Of a stretch of 64,000 nt of DNA, positions 45,737-56,975 are shown piece by piece (within the stretch, counting starts at the first letter, position 1; every line of letters starts with the position of its first letter). A model generated the notes under the pieces. That model saw nothing but the letters and a program-made list of their open reading frames with translations, ran no database searches and had not been told where the DNA came from. The translations under genes and the position numbers were made by a program. Origin of the DNA: Benincasa hispida (Eukaryota; Streptophyta; Magnoliopsida; Cucurbitales; Cucurbitaceae); contig NC_052357.1 of assembly GCF_009727055.1 (NCBI RefSeq), positions 17,115,785 to 17,179,784 of the forward strand. The letters run 5' to 3'.

Positions 45737-45976
45737 CCTTTAATATTAATATGGTTGTTTTTAAAACTTATTAGAGAAAAATTGTTGTTTTGGGAATTTG
45801 AGGCTAGAAGTCGAGGGTTGAGGATTCGATTAATGTAGAGGTCGAACGTTGAGAACTCGATAAACAAAGAAAAACTTGGAAACAATGTATATTAGGATTG
45901 TCGAAGGTTAAGTTTCGACATACATAAATTTGGATATCATGTTCCTTACCATAGGTTATGAGAGGGAAAAATAAAA

Positions 45977-47222
45977 GTGTTGGCTAAAGTGTTCGGTGAT
46001 TGGGATGAGTCTTATAAATTGTTGCCCAAGTGGTTATATATAGTTAAAAAGACCAATCCCGGAACACGTGTAGAGTGGAGAGTTAAAGAAATGCTTACTG
46101 AAGGCCATGTTATCCTAACTTCTGTATTTTGGGCATTTGGTCTTTGTATAGAAGCTTTTAATAAATGTCGGCCGATAATTCAGATAGATGGTACACACTT
46201 GTACGACAAATATAGAGGAAACTATTAATTGCTACATCAGTTGACTCGAACGGCCATCTTTTTCCACTTGCGTTTGTCGTTGCTGATGAAGAGTCCATAG
46301 ACTCATGAGGATTGTTCCTGAAACACCGGAGTGAAATTGAGAAATTGTAACACACGAAGAGATGTGTTTAATTTCAGATCGACATGCTAGTATAATCGCA
46401 GCAGTGAACAACCCAGCAAATGGTTGGGCAGGACCGAAATGTCACCATCGTTTCTGCTAACGACATATCGCCAACAACTTCAATAAAAAATATAAATTTA
46501 ATTCATTAAAAAATTTTGTTTATTGTGTCGGGTGTCAGTTTCAAATTCGAAAGTTCAACAAAGCAATTGAAAATATCAAAGGAATAAATCCGAGTTGTCT
46601 GAGTTTTTTTGACAACATTAGTTTAAAGTAATGGACTCAAGCACATGATGGAGGATTCAGATATGGGTGGATGACGATAAATCCATCAGAGTGCATAAAT
46701 GGAGTCCTCAAAGGAACTTGAATGTTGCCTATAAATGCTTTTGCTCGGATAACATCTTCAAATACGTGAACTATTTCGAGAAAAGAAGAGAAGAAATAGG
46801 GGATGCATTGGAGCGTCAAGATAAATACACCCGGTAATATTATTTTTTATATATATTTTATTTATAATTTATTTCAAACATATTTTATAATACTAAGTGG
46901 AGTAAAAATGCAGGTACACACACGAGAAAATAAATAAATAGGCTGCACGATCTAGTAAACATGAAGTACAATAAATGGGCTACAAGAAAATAAATGAAGG
47001 TGTGTTTCATGTGAAGACCGAACGTCATAGTCTTAATGCCAAAGGAGGAAACGTTCAAATATTGAGGCTAAACAGGTCCGAGCGGTACTGTTCATGTAAC
47101 AAGTGGCAAGCATTTAGCATTCCATGCTCGCATTTTATGGCCGTTTGCTCACATTTTAACATGAACTACGAAGATTTTATTGAGAACTACTACAAATTGT
47201 CAACGTATGCTGAATGTTACTC
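45977..47222 (+). pseudogene. MuDR/MULE transposase, disrupted
   Basis: Starts within a MULE N-terminal region (EWRVKEMLTEGH), then the catalytic domain with the first Asp in IIQIDGTHLYDKYRG (about 46180-46220) and the second in CLISDRHA (about 46362-46385). A one-base frame change at about 46226 follows RGN. Stops replace Trp in SIDS*GLFLKH (TGA for TGG) and Leu in RFC*RHI. Further on are the region up to KRREEIGDALERQDKYTR, a non-coding gap (46834-46974) that may be an intron, and a SWIM zinc finger CSCNKWQAFSIPCSH (about 47089-47133). The remaining C-terminus is cut by the adapter at 47223. It resembles autonomous MULE transposases but cannot be translated. Confidence 0.9.
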
Positions 47223-47260
47223 CTGTCTCTTATACACATCTAGATGTGTATAAGAGACAG
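47223..47260. other. Nextera mate-pair junction adapter (artefact), copy 3
   Basis: Same 38-bp palindrome as at 2233 and 2498. It creates the peptide SYTHLDVYKRQ in one frame, a known signature of this adapter in predicted proteins, and truncates the transposase reading. Confidence 0.98.
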
Positions 47261-47559
47261 CTACATATCCTGAGTGAATTTACCCTCACTTTTATCTACT
47301 ATTCTATTTACTTATTTCGCCTTTTTTTAATTTACTTGATAATAAAATCAAGGTTGACCATACTTTTTCAGACTTATTCAATTATAGTCAATTTTAATAT
47401 ATGCACTTTCATTAAACCTACTCAATTATAGTTATTAGTTGTAACAAAATTCTGTTATTGTTGTTATTTTTTCATTAATGATTATTACCTTTTTTTTCTC
47501 ACTGGTCATGTATATATATATATATTTATATATTTCTATGGAAAATAAATAAAGTGAAG

Positions 47560-47775
47560 ACAATTATGAGGGAGATCCTGCTCATGAGTGAGATCCTCAT
47601 GAGCGAGATCAAGCATTTCTTTAACAAACTGTCTTCCTAGCGATGCTCACCTTACCAGCGAGACTCAGCCCACATTTCTAGCGAGATTCCCTAGAGCGAG
47701 ATCCTCATAAAAAAAATTAGCGAGATTTTCTTCTAGAGCGAGATCCTCTTCACAAAATTAGCGAGATTTCCTTCA
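47560..47775 (+). repeat. AGCGAGATCCTC short repeats
   Basis: Some ten copies of GCGAGAT or GAGATCCT at 15-30-base spacing in the region between transposase and PMD gene. It is followed by four copies of AATTAAGTTGTACATTATTCTTTT (47815-47905). Function unknown. Confidence 0.7.
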
Positions 47776-47963
47776 CCCACTTATCTTTTATTTTATATTC
47801 ATTTTTTTTATTATAAAGTTGTAGATTATTCTTTTAATTAAGTTGTACATTATTATTTTAATTAAGTTGTACATTATTCTTTTAATTAAGTTGTACATTA
47901 TTCTTCTAATTGATAAACAAATATTTTTTTAATTGAGAAATAAATATTTTTTTTTTCAGATCA

Positions 47964-49958
47964 TGGCTTTAAACCCAGGACCTGTTGATCCGATATTTTG
48001 TACAACCAGTCCATTCATCGATTATCTGTTGTATGGCGAGATCGTACTACTGGAGAAATATCTTGCAGGCGTTAAGAGGCAGTTCTCCAGCGCACTATCC
48101 CACTCCACCCTCGAATACTACCGCTACTGCACACATCTGGATTCTATGGGGTTGCCAGATAAGGATTTATTCAGTTGGATTGGCATCTGATCACAGTCTT
48201 GGTCGAGAGATGGAGGCTCGATATGCATACATTTCATATGTCTGTTGGAGAGTGCACTATCACTCTACAAGACATAGAAGTGTTGTTGGGGTTACCTGTT
48301 GACGGTGAGCCGGTCACCGGAGTGATGTACAATGACTGATCAGAAGTTTTCAACTGTACCTCGGTGCGACCCCACATGCCGACAAGATGATCGACGTTAA
48401 GTTTAATATGGTTAGGAACAAAATTTCGTGAGGTCACAGATGATACAGACGAGGAAACCGTCATAAGATATGCGCGAGCATATATACTACAAATGATGGT
48501 TGGAAGTCTGTTTTCAGATAAATCAGGTCATTTTGTTCACTTGATGTTCCTGCCACCCCCTTATTAAGCTAACCTCCCATGATGCGGGGCGGTATTTCGT
48601 GGGGTGGAGCATGCTTGACATGGTTGTATAGACAACTAATGCAAAGCAACAAGACTGAGGTTGAAAGATAGTGGATCTCTCATACTTTTGCAACTATGGG
48701 CTTGGAAGCGATTTCCAACAATGGCTCCACAGCTACAACATGTTAATGACGCTCAGTTAGTTGGACGAGCCTACGTTTCTCGGTATGATCTAGTTAATTT
48801 AAATTCTAAATTATCAATTTAAAAATTTAGGTGGAGAGACCAATTTGTATGACTAAGATAGCCACACATGTAGTCAGCCAGTATAGATACATGTTTGATC
48901 TGCTTCAACCTGAACAGGTACATTACACTGAACCTAATTGATTTATTTATAACACATTTTTATTGTATTTGTCTTTAAATATTTCTAATTTAATAATTTT
49001 GTGTTTCAGATTATCTGGGCCAGTACAAAATATATTATGCATACGTTGCCTAATTTTTGTATGAATGGTAAAATATATGGCGGACGATGAGTCCTCTCAT
49101 ATGTTTTCACATTGGTGAGTGGCAATCTTCCTGACAGGGTGATGAGACAATTCGGTTTTCAGCCAGGATGTCCATCGCCTTGTAATATACTGAATCCGTA
49201 CTGCATGATATGGTCCTAAGAACTGGAGATTGGTCGAAAAATTTTACACATTTGGTAATGCGATGGCACTATCGTGAAAGGTTTATTGCCAAATGGGGGT
49301 TTCTTTGAACAGTTTGACATAGATGTCACTCCAGAATATATTCATTGATATAAATAATCACAAGGCACTTACGTTACTCGTTCGGGAGCAGTTGTGGGTC
49401 ACTGGTAAATGAATGAAATTATTAATTTTAATTTTTTAATTTAAATTTATTTTTAAAATTGGTCTAATTGTTTTATAATTCACAGAGATTGAACAATTAG
49501 TAGAGTCCGTGAGGTTGCGAATGATCTGAACTAGGTTCTTGCTATATGTAGTGACAACCAAGCTATATGGAGGAAAATTCATTAATGTAGATATACTATT
49601 GTTCCTCCACCAGCTCCTAGACGTAGAGGACCTGTTCGGGAAGAGGATGAGTTTGATGAGGTTTCATATAATGTGAAGAGTTTCCCCCTATGAGCAGACG
49701 TAGAGTCAAACTGATTTAGTTAGTCCGATGATGATGATGCCAGCATTGGTTTCAGGATATTATGACTCAGAGGTTGATCCTTTCGTCTTCAATACGTGCA
49801 TAGACATGGTCGGGGTCGTGGGAGAGCATAATGAATATTTATATTATGAAGCGCCTGCAGAGGTACAGAACAACATCAAGAAGAACCGAGCAACCTCAAG
49901 TTTGAAGTCGACGATGCATCCTCGAAATCGACGACGTCTGCCTTATGGGACACATTGA
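47964..49958 (+). pseudogene. Plant mobile domain (PMD) gene of the MULE, disrupted
   Basis: Opens MALNPGPVDPIFC, the usual start of transposon PMD proteins (relatives of MAIN/MAIL1 and of the phosphatase 7 long-form proteins). A frame change at about 48180 is followed by MSVGECTITLQDIEVLLGLP and DGEPVTGV (about 48238-48323), the most conserved PMD block, then a stop at YND*. Probable GT-AG introns are at about 48783-48830, 48918-49010 and 49406-49484. The 3' part encodes PPAPRRRG and a final 76-codon open stretch (49728-49958) without known motifs. PMD function in transposons is not established. Confidence 0.82.
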
Positions 49959-50283
49959 TTTTTGTAAATTATTTTTATAATAGAATGAAGACTAATTAAT
50001 TTACAATTTTTTTTAATTTTATGACATATTATTATTTTTTAATTTATTTCTTTTAGAGTTTAAATAAAATAATAAAATATTTTTAGAAATTATTTTTATA
50101 AAATAGAAAATTAAAAAAAAAAGAAAGGAAGAAAGAAAGAAGAAGGTGGAATATGTAATAATTAAAAAAAAAAAAAAGAAAGAAAGGACAAGGTCGAGGG
50201 TTCAAAATTCGACCTACCTTAGTCAAATTTTGAACACTCAGTTATTAAAAAAAAAAAATAACAATAATATTTTTACAAATAGT
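49959..50283. other. MULE 3' non-coding, AT-rich
   Basis: Poly-A and GAAAGAAAG-rich sequence. A GTCGAGGGTTCAAAATTCGACC phrase here is the inverted counterpart of GTCGAGGGTTGAGGATTCGA at 45808, extending the terminal inverted similarity. Confidence 0.6.
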
Positions 50284-50348
50284 TTGAAAACAACCTTATT
50301 TTCCTAAATAGTTTCTAAAAGGACAATATTCTTTTAATTTTCCTGTTA

Positions 50349-52416
50349 GCATAAATGTTATACCTAAAAGAAGGCCTAGCAAAATCCATTACGTAAATCC
50401 ATATATGCTTGACAATAAATTCGTTGTACACTCATGAAGGCTTGAAAGGAGGACAAAATAACCAAATTGTTGGCCTTCTTCAATATCAATATTAAACCCA
50501 TAATTGTTTTTTATTTTTTTATTTTTTTATTTTTATTTGAAAGTTATGGATGATATTAGATTATATTTTACGATATAATTCGTTAGAATGAATTTAATTC
50601 AATAGTAACTCCATCTTTATAATTTATGTCATATAAATCTTCACGTTAGGTGAAGACTGATGAAAAATTATAATAATACGTGAATACATACTATTTTCAT
50701 TCAAATTATTTTAATATAAAAGTTACTTACAATTGTTCATATTGTCTATTATTAGATATTAGGGTCAGTTGCAAGCATAAAATAAGATATAAGGATTAGG
50801 TTCATTTTCACACGATTTAAATTTTACAAAAAAAAAAAAAAATCGATCAGTCTGATCCAATTTAAATGAGGCATTGAAACTGAAAAGTAAAAAAATGCTG
50901 TCATTGATTCACTGATCATATGGAATTTGATTACTATTTGATTGCTATGTAATTACTATCTGAATTTTATTTGCTGCTATACGATTGTTTTCTAATTACT
51001 ATTTTATTACTATTTGATACTAATTGCCGATTATATCGATTATTATCTGATTTTTATTTCATTTTCGATTACTTAAACTTTAGTTCTTCTTCTCTTTTAC
51101 TTTTACACATTTTATGATTTTAACTCTATTTTTCACTTCCCATTTCTTTATTTTTATAGCAACTGATATACACCATCAAAGGATTATCATGGTGATTGAT
51201 TCTTCTCCTCCTCCTTCAATAGTTTAAGCAAGGAAGTTTAGTTTGATTGTTATCTAATTGATAGTAATATTGATTGCTAACTGATTGTTGCCTGATTACT
51301 ATTTTATACTTACACCTAAAGATACACGTTGCTATTTGATTGATGATTAATTATTGTTTGATTGTTATTTGATACGAATTATTATTAAATTGCTATCTTA
51401 TACCGGTTTGTTATTTCATTGCTATTTGATATTAATTGTTATATAGTTGTCAATGATATCGATTGTTATCTGAGTGTTGTCTGATTACTTTAATATTGGT
51501 TATCATTGATACTAATTGTTATATGATTACTATCTAATATTAATTGTCAATAATATTAATTGTTATCTAATTACTATTTGATATAATTGTCAACCATATC
51601 AATTGATATATGACTTTTGATTGATTATTACTAGATATTTATTGCTATTTAATTGTTGTGTGATTATTATTTGATGATGATTATTAATGATACCAATTGC
51701 TATCTGATAGTTTTCTGGATATGATATTAACACTTACAGATACTGGTTGCTATTTGATAAGGATTATTCTTTTATACTAATTGTTATTTAATTATTATCT
51801 TATTGTTATCTTGTATTGTGATTACTAATGATACGTTGATGTACTATCTAATTATTGCCTAATTATTATTTGATATTGATTGTAATATGATTGCTAATGA
51901 TGGCTTATTATAATAAGGTACAACTCATTGGGTATCATCTAATTACGTGTCACTTAAAAATCTATTAAAATTGTCAAATGAAAATCAAATAACAATTACA
52001 TTGATACATAAGTATATAATTATAGAATGGTAATAAAATAGAAATAACATATCAATTAAACAACAATCACATGAAAATCAAAATAAGCAGTCACAACGTA
52101 GATATTACTCAATATTAAGTATAAATATGAACTAAGAAAACCCAAATCAGACCCTTATTGATGAATCTACACCCCCACAAACTCTTAAAATCATAGCAAA
52201 ATCACATCAATATAATAGAAAAATGGACATGGAAAGATAACAAGAAAGAATCAAAGAATAGAATGATAAGTACCAAAAGAGAATCAAGTATAAGAATGAT
52301 AAATATGACTCGCCGATCTCATGCATTCCTCTTTTCTATTTCACCATAATTCACGATTTTTGCTAGAATTTCTCTATCGCACAAATCCTTCATAATGATT
52401 TGTCTGTTGATATACA
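50349..52416. repeat. Tandem array, segment Y copy 2 (non-coding part)
   Basis: Collinear with 35881-37987, including the TTGATTGCTA-type short repeats (50930-51960) and the run-up to the ERF exon. Differences are scattered substitutions and small indels, so the duplication is real and not recent enough to be identical. Confidence 0.88.
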
Positions 52417-54680
52417 AGAGTATGGGTAGGCACCTTCGATTCTGCCAAAGACGCTGCCTGTGCTTACGACAACGCCACCATAACTCTTTCCAGCCCTAAA
52501 GCTAAAGCCAATTTTCCTCTCCCTAATCCGACATCGTTTTTCGATTATCCTCCTTCTTACCCTCCTCGTTCCGTCAACACTCTAGACCCCTTCCCTAATC
52601 CCTGATTTTGATTAGACCCATTTGATGATGTTGACATTCAACATGCGGAAGCAATTAGGATCTTAAGCACTCTAATTCCATCAATTTAAGCAAACAAGCA
52701 AGCATGTTTAATAAGAGAAATAGGGTTTTGAAATTATGCCTCTGAAGAACTCCTCAAATCTTCAAATCCAGCTCAAATCTTCACTCTAATCTTTGAAGAC
52801 AATCACTTGATTTTCTCTTCTATTTTCTAGGATCTTTGATTGGATTGTGGGATCTAAAATGAGATTAAATTTAGGGAGGATCGGAGAGAAAATCTGATTT
52901 TAGTGTTCAAGGGTTGAAGAAACTTTCTTCAACTGAATTTTCAGAAAAAATTCTAATTACACGTCTCTCTTAAGCTGGAATGAGTTTGATCTATGTCAAA
53001 TTAGCATGCCACTCTCTTTTCCCATAGTTGGATTCTAAAACACTTTAATTCTTAGTGGGATTTTAGTGTTCAAATTGGGAAACAACCCACTAAGACTAAT
53101 TTTCAATTTAAATTGAATTAGAATCAATTTTATTTAATAAAATTCAATTTCAATTTAATTTTCCAAAAAAACAAACTAAAACAAAATTGATTTAAATAAA
53201 TGAATTTTTATAAAATTAATTTTTTTTAATAAAATTAATTCAAATAATTAATTAAAATAATTTAATATCCAATATTAAATTATTAAATCACCAATTGCAC
53301 GTTCATGAATCCCTATTCATGTATTTAATATTTAAATCAAATTTAAATATTATTCAATTCTCCAATTCTATTTAATTTGATAATTAAATGTGTAATTATA
53401 TTGTATATAATTCAAATTCGAACATTTCAAATTGACTCATCACGTTATTCTAAGGTTTAATTGGTTTGTGAGCTAGTAGAGGGACTTATTGGACTTATAG
53501 ATAATAAGCTCCAAAGATCCGAGATTAATTGGCTAAACTCTTTAAGCCGAATTAATCAACATTCGTTAACTACTGGGTCACTCCACTAAAACCTAGTAGC
53601 TACACTCTCCTCACTGTAGATATATTTATGTCCACTTGATTTAACCATGATCAGTAAGTCGATCATTCACAGGTTATTCATAATAAGGGCTGGGTCGAAA
53701 GCTATTTTACCGCCAAGATTACATCTTGCTCCTTAAATTCTACTGATCCTCTAATGAACAATTGGTTTGTGATCCAATCAAAAAATCGAGTTCTTCTCAG
53801 GCCAATGAGAAGGTGGGCCTCTTGTCAAGACCCAGAATCAGCACTCTAAGGAAACTACCTTTCTTCTATCTCTAAGAGCAAGTAGAAGTGAATTCCATCT
53901 TGTACCCTATGTCCTCAATTATCTACCCAGTCTTACCCTTGAAATGGGGTGCTTATTGAGCCCGTGTTGTTGAATCAACCCTCACTCATACAAATCTAAG
54001 GATAATCCTGAATAAACAAGAGTTCATAGTTAGCTCAGGATTAAGGTTAAGTTACCTAAGTCATTGCTATATTTCTCGGTCCGGTCTTATACAAACTCTT
54101 TGCATAGGATGCTCCCACTCACATGTTTCCATATGCACTTTATACTAAATACAAAGTGGGCCGCATCCAATAGTGTCCCTAGGATAAGGTACTCAACCTT
54201 ATCCATATACTATAAACCATTTTGGCTATCTACACAAACTTAGTTCATGTACTTATGTAATAGTCGTAGATCTTAGTTTATTGGATTTAGTTTTTACAAG
54301 AATAATTTACATATTCAATAACCACTTTATTGAATAAACCTCAATAACTTCTTTATTGCAAATAAAATGTGTTTAATTTTTATAAACTGCAAGTTTTAGG
54401 ACATACAAGCTAGCAAATTCTAGTAGTTTGAGCTCCACCATTGAATCCTTCAGTGACCCTTGCCCTCCTTCTACCGCCGTTACTACGACGACTTCTCCTT
54501 CTCATCATTACCTGTGCACTCCATCGCTTTTCCTTGAGGATTTCCATAGCGATTGTGATTCCACATCCTTTGTTATCGATGACGGAAAAGACATCGCTTC
54601 CTCCATCGTTGTTCCTTTGAAACCTCTTCTACCTTTCAATCTCAACATTCTACTTTCCGATCTTTTTGATTTTAGCGTTC
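52417..54680 (+). pseudogene. AP2/ERF (EAR-repressor type) remnant, copy 2, split by an LTR
   Basis: Part one (52417-52628) is the AP2 second half [19 protein letters not shown] to [10 protein letters not shown] and [11 protein letters not shown]. It has two stops near its end (CCC TGA TTT TGA) that copy 1 lacks. Part two, after the LTR (about 54431-54680), reads SSTIESFSDPCPPSTAVTTT, a Ser/Thr-rich stretch and DFHSDCDSTSFVIDDG, then KPLLPFNLNILLSDLF. The last phrase resembles the EAR repression motif of group VIII ERFs (KPLPFDLNxPP), with Asp changed to Asn and the prolines lost. It ends at about 54680 against a minus-strand copia. ERF repressors of this kind bind GCC boxes and recruit TOPLESS; this remnant cannot. 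Confidence 0.82.
52629..54426 (-). mobile_element. Copia LTR in minus orientation inside the ERF gene
   Basis: On the minus strand it runs from about 54404 (TGTCCTAAAACTTGCAG) or slightly before, through TATGCAAAGAGTTTGTATAAGACC, AATCCTGAGCTAACTATGAAC and GTTCATTAGAGGATCAGT, to AATGTCAACA (52629). It separates the two ERF parts, so it is probably a solo LTR left by recombination. TTTGA occurs next to both edges (52621-52625 and 54427-54431) and could be the target duplication, but the right edge does not show a clean CA end. The inner part 52629-53519 is shared with unit 1 (44014-44935). Confidence 0.75.
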
Positions 54681-56084
54681 CTTGTTTAGATAGGACTTCT
54701 AGGCCTTTAGCACTAATGTGAGATAATCTTTTATGCCAAACATCAGCCTCTATGACATCATTTGTGGTGGCAACATATGCCCCTGTCATCATTTCTACTC
54801 ATTTGACCACAAATAAGTCATTTATCTTCTTCCCAAGTAATATTACTTTAGTATCCTTTAGCACCTCAAGGGTTCCTCCTTTACCCCTGTACTCACACCT
54901 AATAGCATCTAGCATACCTAAGGAGATTAGATTTCTCTTAAGTAATGGAACATATCTCACATTCCTAAGAAGTTAATAGTTCCATCCTTAAGTTTCATGG
55001 AAAAAAAGTCAATGCCTTCTATTTTACAGCCTTGGTTGTTTCCCATATACACCATTTCTTCTTCTATTTCCTTAAAGGTGTTAAAACCAAGGTCTCATTG
55101 AGGTCATGTGATAGGTGCATCTAGAATCTAGAACCCAATCATGTTTTCCTAGAGGTTTTACATGATTGGATTTGTTTAAAGTTGTGGCTAAAGCATCTGA
55201 GTAGATGAAGGATCCTTCTACAACAGATGCTTCGGGCTTTTTACCTTTTGTCCTTTTCTTTCTCTTGATTCTTTCTTTTTAAGCTAAAACAATCCTTAAT
55301 TAGATGTTCCTTTTTCTTGCAGTACTTACATTTTTTTTTCTATTTTGATTTGTTATCTTTTGAGTTGTGAGGTTTTCTATCTTTTGAATGGTTTTGTTTG
55401 AAGTTTCTTTTTACAAATAGACCTTCACCATTAGGATGATTCTTTCTATCAATCTGTAACTCTAGCTCTCTAGTTCTTAGGGCTGAGATTATAGTGTATG
55501 TGCTTCTACTATCTCTTCCATACTTTAGAGCATTTTTTATTTCTTTATAGGATTCAGGCAAGGAGTTTGGAAGCACATAGGCCTCATTTTTATCACTAAG
55601 TTTTTCTCCTAGAGTTTTAAATTCAGCAACAATTTTCTTGAACTCATCAAAATTATTAGTTAAAGTTTTAGATGAATCCATTTTAAATGTGAAGAATTTC
55701 TCGCTAAGATACATTTTGCTAGGAAGATCTTTAGTAGCATATAACTCTTCTAGCTTAGTCCATATCCTATATGCAGTTTCTTGATCTAAAACTTATCAAA
55801 GAACACTGTCACTAAGGTTTAGAACCAACGTACCATAGGTTGCCAGCTCCCAGTCTTCTTTTTCTTGAGCTGTCATAGTGGCAGAGAGTGTTGATGGGTT
55901 AAGGAGGGCTCTGTGAGCTTTCTGCTGGTCGAGAATCGCCTTGATCTTGGCCTTCCATAGTCCAAAGTCTCCTTTGCCATCGAATTTCTCCACTTCAAAC
56001 CTTGCTATTGACATTTTTGATGAAAAACTTGAGCTTTGATTCTTCAAGAATTGTAATCTTGTAAGTCTTTTGCTCTGATACCAC
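54680..56084 (-). mobile_element. Ty1/copia 5' half: primer site, gag, protease and pre-integrase, minus strand
   Basis: On the minus strand: primer-binding site TGGTATCAGAGC (56083-56072), gag from 56047 (RFEVEKFDGKGDFGLWKAKI, then DWELATYGTLVLNLSDSVL), a stop at about 55795, the UBN2-type gag continuation (MYLSEKFFTFKMDSSKTL to 55340) and a zinc knuckle remnant CKYCKKKEHLIKDC. A damaged protease region follows (WVLDSRCTYHM; relatives have DSGA/C), then the pre-integrase domain DVWHKRLSHISAKGLEVLSK at about 54700-54770. Integrase, reverse transcriptase and RNase H are missing; the element breaks at the ERF remnant. A related gag fragment is at 30166-30562. Confidence 0.9.
56072..56083 (-). 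other. Primer-binding site (initiator Met tRNA)
   Basis: TGGTATCAGAGC on the minus strand, the perfect 12-base start of the plant initiator tRNA complement, 36 codons-worth of leader before gag. The adjoining 5' LTR should begin at about 56089 (plus strand TGTTTAGCCGAC) and extend to higher coordinates; its far end was not identified. Confidence 0.85.
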
Positions 56085-56975
56085 TTTGTTTAGCCGACTT
56101 TTTAATGTATATTTGAATTAAGCCCAAATGATGAATGATTTTATGGCCTTTCTTGCTGATCCAATTTGTGAGTCTAATAATTTTGCCCCAAATTAATTTT
56201 TAATCATAATTAATTTCCTTTCTCTCTCTTTCTTTGAATAAACTTATTATTAATTACTCATTTTGTTAAAAGTGCCAATGATCAAAGAATATATTGAACT
56301 ATTTTTCAAAAATTAGGAGCTATATAAATTGTCATATTCTAAACAACTCAAGAACCAGAACCAAAAGCTTTTTAAATTAATCCAATTTTGTAATTTTTTT
56401 ATTTATTAAGTTGTTTTATTAAATTGTCATATGAAAGTGAGATATGATGTGAGTGCTACAAATAATTCAACCTAGTTGAGATATTCCAACGTATTTACAG
56501 ACACACATTAGACATCTTTCTAGAAAAAAATTACACGCAAGTTTCAAAGTTATGGGACTAAACCTATAATTTAGCTTTTCCTCCTCTTCCACACAAAATT
56601 GATTTTATTTTTAATTAAAAGAACATAACTGAAAGTTTTAGAACCAATTACATACAAATTTCAAAGTTAATTATGAGATTAAACTTGTAATTTAACCTCA
56701 TCTCCCTCCTCTAAGTGGATTTTTAGTATGAAAAAATTAATTCGATCGTTTCAAAATCACTTCCAAACGATAATCAAATATCAACCAAAATTCATTTAAG
56801 ATATCATAATTTAGCCTAATTGTTTCCAATCCTCGACTTGACCAATCCAACCAACTTCACTTCAATTCCATTTAATTCATTGCACAAGTTTTTATTTCAA
56901 TTGGAAGGTGTGTTCATCACAAAGTTCCAACTATTCAAATATTTCCAAAGTATTAGCACATTAATTATTACTCTT
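56085..56975. other. Probable 5' LTR and AT-rich sequence, no gene
   Basis: Directly follows the primer site of the minus-strand copia, so at least its first few hundred bases should be that element's LTR (plus strand TGTTTAGCCGACTTTTTAATG). I found no second copy and no clear end. A TTACACGCAAGTTTCAAAGTTATGGGACTAAAC phrase (56531) recurs in similar form at 56650. Confidence 0.4.

Larger units (their letters stand above)
45737..50348 (+). mobile_element. MULE-type transposon (~4.6 kb) with transposase and plant mobile domain genes, both broken
   Basis: Ends are inverted: left AATATGGTTGTTTTTAAAACTTATT (about 45756-45780) and right, reversed, AATAAGGTTGTTTTCAAACTATTT (about 50284-50310), with further similarity outward and inward. 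Inside are a MuDR-family transposase and, further on, a plant mobile domain (PMD) gene, both on the plus strand. No 9-bp target duplication is visible, and about 55-60 bases of the target seem lost. An adapter artefact at 47223-47260 means the two halves may not be truly contiguous. Confidence 0.8.

Noticed and set aside
47180..47431. Frame containing SYTHLDVYKRQ
   Set aside because: Encoded by the Nextera adapter, not by plant DNA.
54428..54721. 97-codon plus-strand frame as a complete new gene
   Set aside because: Only the middle is gene-like (ERF C-terminal part); the start is next to an LTR and the end is antisense copia sequence.
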